From Escarpia spicata (lineage: Eukaryota > Annelida > Polychaeta > Sabellida > Siboglinidae), in the NCBI GenBank assembly GCA_963995525.1, contig OZ023207.1, forward strand, positions 28,626,873 through 28,690,872: a DNA stretch of 64,000 nucleotides, in the 5' to 3' direction. This document shows, one piece after another, positions 58,441 through 64,000 of the stretch. Under the pieces are notes generated by a model that did not search any database, was not told the DNA's origin, and saw only the letters and a program-made list of their open reading frames with translations. Positions within the stretch are counted from its first letter, which is position 1. Each line of letters opens with the position of its first letter. The translations under genes were made by a program, and so were the position numbers.

Positions 58441-58745
58441 AGTGGCTAGAGCGTCGGAATCTCGACCGGAGAGAATTCTGATTCGAATCCTGTGCTGCGG
58501 TGTTGCAACTTGTCAAGTTCTTTCACTCTACGTTGCTCCAATTCACTCAGCTGTGTGAAGGAGTAGGTGACTGACAGTGGTGGATATTTATGTACGAATA
58601 GTCTTCGCGCATTAATTGCAGCGTGGCTGAATGCTTCTCAGATAAGTCTAGATGGTGTTCTGTTGAACAGGGCTGTCAGGGAGTAAAGTATAAAGAGTTT
58701 TAAACTGAGGACTGGCTACTGCGCTATATAAGAACTTACCTATAC
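58441..58745 (+). mobile_element. tRNA-derived SINE, family 1, best copy
   Basis: A-box TGGCTAGAGCG (58443-58453) and B-box GATTCGAATCC (58480-58490) are both near consensus, spaced as in a tRNA gene. A body follows with ACAGTGGTGGATATTTATGT and ACGAATAGTC. The 3' end is TACTGCGCTATATAAGAACT. The family recurs at 8.0-8.35 kb (minus), 41.85 kb (tail) and 61.1-61.4 kb (diverged). Confidence 0.88.
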
Positions 58746-58749
58746 ATGT

Positions 58750-59990
58750 TGTAATATTAGGGACACCGTTTTCTGCGACTGCGTATACTTAGCATCATAT
58801 GAATTATGTTTTTCTATTTTGAAACTATTTGTGGTTGATGTTATTATCCACGATTATTTTAAGAAGGGTACATTCTATAGACAATAAACTCGGTACTAAC
58901 ACGTTGACTAATACCTAGATCAAGCCTATTTAAAAACAAACAATTAGAATGCATGTATTGATTTGATTATTTCCAAAATTCAGCTGATATGCTCCTACAT
59001 TTTAGAGGCGTTATGGTAATTTTAAACGTGGATAATCTGTGTGTATTCCACGTTACAATGAGAAGCAAACAATCAACGTACAGTGTATAATTCGTTGAGT
59101 TATTCAATGTTTTGAAGCGAGACAGGTTGCAGAAGTATTGCTATCGAGTAGTCTTCAGAAGCAATAGTGACGCGTGGAACTAAACTTCTACATACAAAGT
59201 TTGTACGTATTTCTTAACGTTATTGTGTTTACTACATTAACATTTTTGCTTACATATTTACAGTATGTCGATTAAAACCACAAATGCGTAGGTGACGGGT
59301 TAGGACAACGTGACCCAAGGCAATAGTGGACTCAAATGACAGGTATTCGCGGCTTACGACATTGGGCACGCTTGAATGCGCACTACGGCAGACTGAACCG
59401 TAATTGTCGGCATAAAAACGTAATTAACACCGAGGAATGGGGGAAAATCCCCGAACGCACGGTGTGTTTCTTGTATTCAGACACTTTCGATGACGTATGC
59501 ATCGAAAAAAGAAAAAACTATAGTGTGCACTAATATAGTAATAATTGTGATCGCACCAAAATAAAAATAAAATCATTATATTAAATAATATGTCACTATT
59601 TCAACCCAAATGCAAACGGAAGGAATGAGTTATTCTGTCCGAGCCAACACATTTAGTTAACAAACCTTTTTATTATTTGAACAGCCATTCTGTTTCGTGG
59701 ATTGGCTGGATAATAGTTATAATGCACCTTTGTTCTTGTCTGTGTGTTCTTTAGTCGTGATATCATCCACTTCACCTCAGCAAAATCAATGAATATAGAG
59801 ATCATTGTAAACTCTGCTAATGCGGTTCCATATCTATGACCAAGAACATTGTTGTAATCTTTCATGGCTAGATATTATAGACGGGAAATAAGTTGATATA
59901 AAAAGACGGCGTGCCATACTGACAAATAGGGGTCACACGTCGCGTATAAACGTTGCAGCCATTTGTCTCGCAACCACTCTCCTTGTCGTT
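58750..59990. other. Upstream flank of the chitin-binding/Ig gene, nothing else recognised
   Basis: A 65-codon frame at 59336-59533 has no recognisable domain. No repeat family is recognised. The interval could hold regulatory sequence of the downstream gene. Confidence 0.3.
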
Positions 59991-60006
59991 ATTGCCTGTT
60001 GGTGTG

Positions 60007-60014
60007 TATAAAAG
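60007..60014 (+). promoter_or_regulatory. TATA box (TATAAAAG)
   Basis: A consensus TATA box lies 75 bp upstream of the first ATG of the chitin-binding/Ig gene. Transcription would be expected to start about 30 bp downstream, near 60038, leaving a 5' UTR of about 50 bases. Placement and matching first exon make it convincing. Confidence 0.75.
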
Positions 60015-60088
60015 ACGGGCGATACGACACCGATCATACCGCTCTTGGTCGGTGAGAACCGTTCAGTCGTCGCCAGACCTGACGCAAA

Positions 60089-60158
60089 ATGGCAGACATG
60101 AGACGCACGCGATGCATCTTTATGATTGCGGCAGTTCTAGTGGTTCTGTTGGTGTCAG
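60089..60158 (+). CDS. Chitin-binding/Ig protein, exon 1: signal peptide
   Basis: The start ATG has a good context (GCAAAATGG). Twenty-three codons read MADMRRTRCIFMIAAVLVVL and LVS, then one base before a GTAGGT donor (intron phase 1). Basic residues followed by a hydrophobic core of about 14 residues form a typical signal peptide, so the product should be secreted or placed on the cell surface. The next exon continues in frame as Val-Glu-Ser. A TATA box sits 75 bp upstream. Confidence 0.82.
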
Positions 60159-60640
60159 GTAGGTAGTTGGTGTATAATATGGTCTGTAAGGAACATATTT
60201 CTTGGATAGAATGTTTTGAACTGTAGAGTATTTCAGACTCGTTAGTAAATATGACATGTATTCAGTTGCTTATTGTTCTTGAATGAAAAAAATGTGTGCT
60301 TTCCTTTGTGTGTGTGCGTGTGTCCGTGTTTCCGTGTGTGCGTGAGTGCGTGTGTGCGTGTGTGCGTGTGTATTTAAGTGTCTGTATATTCGTCAGCATG
60401 TCCGTTTCCGAGCGCACGCATGTGTATGTGTGTATGTTTATATGAAAGAGAGTGTGTGTTTGTGTGCGTGCGTGCAAGCTTGTGTGCGTATGGGTGTAGG
60501 TGTATGTGTGTCGGTGTGTGTACTTGCGAGAGCGCTTGTGTTCGTGAATATGTTTACATGTGAATGAATGTGTGCAAATGTGAGTGTTTAGTTTCTAGTG
60601 TTTTGAATTTTAAATGTGAATATCCACATATGTGTTACAG
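60159..60640 (+). other. Intron 1 with GT-rich low-complexity stretch
   Basis: A 482-bp intron from GTAGGT to TGTGTTACAG. Positions 60308-60560 are interrupted (GT)n/(GTGC)n sequence, giving spurious Cys/Val-rich frames. Confidence 0.8.
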
Positions 60641-60850
60641 TTGAAAGCAAATTCAGAAATACAGGTAGAAACTGCGTTCGATCATGCGTGAAGCGACGCA
60701 ATGGCGACTACCAATCGTGCAACGGATGTCACGTGTACGTCACGTGTTCGTCACATGCAAAATACGATAACAGACCGTGCGCGGATGGGCTTATATGGAA
60801 CGACAAGATCAAAGCTTGCGACTGGAAATCACCAACCTGCAAGTGCAAGG
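60641..60850 (+). CDS. Chitin-binding/Ig protein, exon 2: CBM14 domain
   Basis: A 210-base exon, phase 1 at both ends, encoding one complete chitin-binding type-2 (peritrophin-A, CBM14) domain. After VESKFRNTGRN the six conserved half-cystines and the aromatic positions are visible in CVRSCVKRRNGDYQSC, CHVYVTCSSH, RPCADGLIWNDKIKACDW and SPTC. The G-D-Y...C-x-x-Y-x-x-C and P-C-x-x-G-L-x-W-x...C-D-W spacing is that of the family. The symmetric 1-1 phase is typical of shuffled extracellular modules. The donor is GGTAAGT. Role: binding of chitin or related polymers. The only neighbouring domain is immunoglobulin. Confidence 0.88.
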
Positions 60851-61139
60851 GTAAGTTAATCAATATAAATAAATAAAACAGAATAAATAAGAAAGTCCAC
60901 ATGATCCTTGATCAGTTGTTTTAACTACAGCCTTTGCACGCCTTTGTGCAAAATCATAATCATCTAGTCAAACTGTCCCATAAAGGCCATGTCGCTTAGT
61001 ACAGCTCTTCTGAACTTTTTATTTCACGGAATATCGGTGAGTTCGTCTATCCTCGCGGCGCACAGTTCCATATATTAATATATCAATATTAGCATTTCAA
61101 AATTCAGTCGACACACCATCTTGTTCGCATTGGGAGGAA

Positions 61140-61360
61140 GTGCGAATCTTCGACGAGTGAACTCACTCCTAACCTTAGCAGTATGGATGAGTACTGGGCT
61201 ACAAGCAGTGGTTGATATTTGTGTACAAATAATATCCGCTCTTTAATTTCTGCGTGTCTGAATTATTCCCAGTCAAGTTGTATTTGTGTTCGATTGAACG
61301 GATATGTCAGAGAGAAAATTGGAAAGTCTTTCGAGCAATCCGAAGGACTGGGTACTTATT
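61140..61360 (+). mobile_element. SINE family 1, diverged copy
   Basis: The stretch AGCAGTGGTTGATATTTGTG and TACAAATAATATCCGCTC, and later AAGGACTGGGTACTT, follow the body of the SINE at 58441-58745 with many substitutions. The head is not recognisable. The 78-codon frame across it is a by-product. Confidence 0.6.
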
Positions 61361-62749
61361 TTTTTAGAGTCACTTTTGAGAAAATTAATTCTCAAGTATA
61401 TTATGTTGAAAAAGATAACAAGACGTTAGCGGCACGACGACATTATTATTTTTAATTTACCCCGAAAAGTGATTCGAGGTGCATCTTACCAAATTAATGC
61501 TTTAGATAGTGTGATTGCTTTTGTGGTAGTTTAATTCCAGTTGCGTTTCAATTCTCCTATATTACGGGAAATAATCAGAAACTGTGTCGTACTGCACCGT
61601 TTTGATCAACTAGAAGTAACGGTCAAACTTGTCGAGGGGCCGTCACAGATATACCTTTACCACATTCAACAGTTAGTCCAAGATATGTTCAGCATGTAGT
61701 CCGGGATATGTGTTACTGGTTTGTTTGTACAGGTGCGGTGTGCCACGCCCTATATCATCTCTTCTCAGCTGGAGTTTTGTTTAGTTGAACCGCGCTAAAC
61801 GTTCTCTCTCCATTCATCAGTTCATTGTATGTATTAATTAGTGATCACATATGTAAGCCATGTATGGCTGCTTTTCCAAACAGTGGTTATCATAACAAGC
61901 GCGCATGCTCTACTTCGTTGTCAAACATCGGACATTGTTATAGCCAGTTTTTATTGACAGAACATTTGTGTCCGTGTGAAAAAGTAAGGCGATATGTCTT
62001 GCTCCGATCACTTCTCACTGTACGAATAAAACGCGATATTGGAGATGTCAAAATTCCGTGATAGAGACTATGTTAATTGCTTCTTGCGCAATTAATATCG
62101 CCTCTTCTGACCGTTGTTTGCAATGGCATTTTAGAGTTTAGAGACGAAGAAAACACATTATGTTGAGAACTAGTCGGTTTTGATTTCACATGTTTGACAT
62201 AAACCCTTTGACCTTTTCGCACCTCCTGTGTGATGAATATTGTTAATGTGCCCGATATATAATCAATTTGAATCCTGTAGTGTCGCTTGTTAACTTCTGA
62301 CATTAAAAGCTTTGGATACATTCGTAGTAGGTATAACTTCTTTCTGCGCTAGTTGACTATGTTTTTCAGCAGTGGTGTACGTATATGTTTTGGCTTTTAT
62401 CGTAGCAACATTGCTGTTGGCTTTCTGTGCCCTGACACTGACTGAGAAGCACACAATATACCGACACTTGACACAATGTGACACACACAGTACACTATGT
62501 AGTGTCGTATGTAATATATCGCTAAATGCCTAAGGAACATTACAGGATTTACTCTCATAATACTAATTAATCATGCAATATGTATTATTGTCAGTATGTT
62601 AGTCAGTATTTTCTAAGAGGAAAACAATAAAATACAAACGCAATTGTAATATTAAGAAAACAATATAACACAAACTACGTAGCAAATTACGCCAATATGT
62701 GACACGTATATAGTTGCATAATTTGTAGTCGCAAGTGTGCTCACGTACC

Positions 62750-63235
62750 AACTTGTGAGTGCAACGTAAAAGCTGACAGCAGTGTCAATGTGGTCATGTA
62801 CAAACTTGGTGAGGACAACGTAAGAGCTGACAGCAGTGTCAATGTGGCCATGTACAAACTTGGTGAGTACAACGTAAGAGCTGACAGCAGTGTCAATGTG
62901 GCTATGTACAAACTTGGTGAGTACAACGTAAAAGCTGACAGCAGTGTCAATGTGGCCATGTACAAACTTGGTGAGGACAACGTAAGAGCTGACAGCAGTG
63001 TCAATTTGGCCATGTACAAACTTGGTGTGTCCGACGTAAGAGCTGACAGCAGTGTCAATGTGGCTATGTACAAACTTGGTGAGTTCATCGTAGGTGCTGG
63101 CATGTACAAACTTGGTGAGTACGACGTTAGAGCTGACAGCAGTGTCAATGTGGCAATGTACAAACTTGGTGAGTACGTCGTCTGTGCTGGCAGCAGTGTC
63201 AGGTGGTCATGTACAAACTTGGTGAGTATGTCATC
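62750..63235. repeat. 54-bp minisatellite with splice-donor-like motifs
   Basis: About nine units of 54 bp (ATGTACAAACTTGGTGAGTA, CAACGTAAGAGCTGACAGCA, GTGTCAATGTGGCC). Each unit carries TTGGTGAGTAC and AACGTAAGAG, both close to the 5' splice-site consensus. As 54 equals 18 codons, a plus-strand frame is open for 154 codons and a minus-strand one for 140. The array lies in intron 2 of the chitin-binding/Ig gene, on its sense strand. Confidence 0.93.
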
Positions 63236-63470
63236 AATGCTGTTTAAAGTATAATATTATGACCGCCTAGCGAAAGCTGGAAACTGTATATTTATTATAC
63301 TTTTTATATAAGGAAAACAAATTACGAAAATGAATTGCGTCAGGGGAACTGTGTGTAAATAGTCGATCTAACATAACAGCCTAACGCGATATGTATTGTA
63401 TTGAAACCATGTATGTTTTAATCATTTTAGGATGAAATGCCATTATAAATGTTTACATTGAATTGCATGG
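63236..63470. other. End of intron 2, unique sequence
   Basis: AT-rich sequence between the 54-bp minisatellite and exon 3. No repeat is recognised. Confidence 0.4.
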
Positions 63471-63473
63471 CAG

Positions 63474-63582
63474 AGAAGCCGACATTCAGCGTGGAGCCGT
63501 TGGGTACAGCGGGGTTTGTCGGCGGCAAGGCGAGCTTCAGGTGCCGTGCCACGGCAGAGCCGGACGTCTCACAATACGATTG
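63474..63582 (+). CDS. Chitin-binding/Ig protein, exon 3: first half of Ig domain
   Basis: Joined to exon 2 in phase 1, the exon encodes EKPTFSVEPLGTAGFVGGKA and SFRCRATAEPDVSQYDW. The pattern G-x-x-A-x-F-x-C-x-A...Y-D-W is the B-strand cysteine and C-strand tryptophan of an I-set-like immunoglobulin domain. The exon ends in phase 2 within the Trp codon at a GTGAGA donor. An intron within the Ig domain just after the C strand is common in I-set genes. Confidence 0.82.
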
Positions 63583-63924
63583 GTGAGAAATACATTTAAT
63601 AACTAATTGCTGTTGCCTGTCATTATAATTATTGTTATCAATACCCTCATCAAAATCCTCATCCCCATAGTCATCAGCTTTGTCATCATCATCATCATGG
63701 TCATCATCAGCATCATAATTTTTGTCACCATCACCATAAACAGCACATTACAACTGGTGATAACTACATTATGCCGTTATTTGTTGTCATTGTTTTTGTT
63801 GTACATTTTACTACACCAGTTTATATTGCCACTGCAGCTTATCTTGCTGTTGTTGGTGTTGTTTATACTGCGGCTATTATTACAACTGCGATATATACTC
63901 TGTACATGTGGCATTGTTGGGTAG
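63583..63924 (+). other. Intron 3, with ATC/TTG low-complexity stretch
   Basis: A 342-bp intron from GTGAGA to TTGTTGGGTAG. It contains ATCATC/GTC-type low-complexity sequence (63650-63750). Hydrophobic frames across it are spurious. Confidence 0.75.
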
Positions 63925-64000
63925 GTTTAAAGACGGCAACCTCCTGCGCAGTGACGCAGTCGGCGGCAGTGGAAACAGTGGCGCCACCTATGAGATAACG
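63925..64000 (+). CDS. Chitin-binding/Ig protein, exon 4 (partial): Ig C'-E strands
   Basis: After the acceptor GGGTAG the first base completes the Trp codon, and 25 codons stay open to the window edge: FKDGNLLRSDAVGGSGNSGA and TYEIT. W-F-K-D-G is a classic Ig C-strand to C' sequence, and YEIT fits the E strand. The D-x-G-x-Y-x-C part and the second cysteine must lie to the right. Whether more Ig domains, a transmembrane segment or further chitin-binding domains follow cannot be seen. Confidence 0.8.

Larger units (their letters stand above)
60851..63473 (+). other. Intron 2 (about 2.6 kb) with SINE and minisatellite
   Basis: The intron runs from GTAAGT at 60851 to the acceptor GCATGGCAG at 63473. 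It contains a diverged SINE and a 54-bp minisatellite. Additional exons cannot be excluded; frames at 61825-62061 and elsewhere have no recognisable domain. The next upstream AG (63430) would put a TAA in frame, which supports the chosen acceptor. Confidence 0.6.

Noticed and set aside
61825..62061. A further cysteine-containing exon of the chitin-binding/Ig gene
   Set aside because: The 78-codon frame has neither CBM14 nor Ig spacing and no matched splice sites in the right phase.
62790..63254. A 154-codon repeat protein (MYKLGEYNVRADSSVNVA units)
   Set aside because: The array is 54-bp periodic, open on both strands, variable at the ends and contains donor-like sites. I treat it as an intronic minisatellite and keep the splice-site aspect as a finding.

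Overview
The window looks like animal, most likely marine invertebrate, nuclear DNA. Evidence is spliced genes with GT/AG introns in phase 1, many CR1/L2-type LINE remnants, tRNA-derived SINEs, a Harbinger-like MITE, a decayed Ty3/gypsy element and very many minisatellites. A lophotrochozoan (mollusc-like) or cephalochordate source would fit, but no single-copy marker fixes the species, so this is inference. Almost the whole window is repeat; there are no bacterial operons, CRISPR arrays or rRNA genes.

Layout. 1-325: a 72-bp tandem repeat. 421-7469: an 86-bp satellite holding two copies of a 5'-truncated CR1 LINE; the second copy and its surrounding satellite are a recent 2,931-bp tandem duplication. 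7.5-11.3 kb: a SINE, a 36-bp minisatellite and a LINE 3' half. 11.3-15.4 kb: a probable terminal coding exon on the minus strand for a single-pass membrane protein, followed by 55-bp and 51-bp minisatellites. 15.7-19.7 kb: a possible composite element, two direct copies of a TIR element around an L2-like LINE. 19.9-21.4 kb: a duplicated SINE plus 37-bp minisatellite. 21.4-24.65 kb: gypsy pol relic. 25.5-28.5 kb: a long inverted repeat enclosing a LINE RT relic. 28.7-32.6 kb: a nearly complete but broken CR1-like LINE. 33.6-34.2 kb: a (CA)n tract and a retroelement tail. 34.9-36.3 kb: a 1.39-kb TIR element. 36.3-37.55 kb: a 180-bp satellite made from a LINE C-terminal tail. 38-39.3 kb: L2-like LINE 3' half. 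39.6-40.5 kb: a 64-bp satellite. 43.3 kb: a (TA)n tract. 43.8-46.9 kb: a higher-order 33-bp repeat. 47.1 kb: a SINE split by a MITE. 49-50 kb: 13-bp, (CAGG)n and 17-bp arrays. 50.1-51.5 kb: a 102-bp satellite ending in a 73-bp-arm palindrome joined to a LINE tail. 51.8-56.6 kb: the most complete CR1 element, with a PHD-like/SGNH-esterase ORF1 and an EN-RT ORF2. 58.4 kb: the best SINE copy.

The one well-supported host gene starts near 60.0 kb and runs off the right edge. It has a TATA box, a signal-peptide exon, one complete chitin-binding type-2 (CBM14/peritrophin-A) exon with phase-1 introns on both sides, and then an immunoglobulin domain split over two exons. A secreted or surface chitin-binding/Ig protein resembles the VCBP class of invertebrate immune proteins, but here the chitin-binding domain is N-terminal.

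The recurrent theme is traffic between LINE 3' ends and tandem repeats: a LINE trapped inside a satellite and co-amplified, and two satellites (180 bp and 102 bp) whose units are recognisable LINE C-terminal coding sequence.
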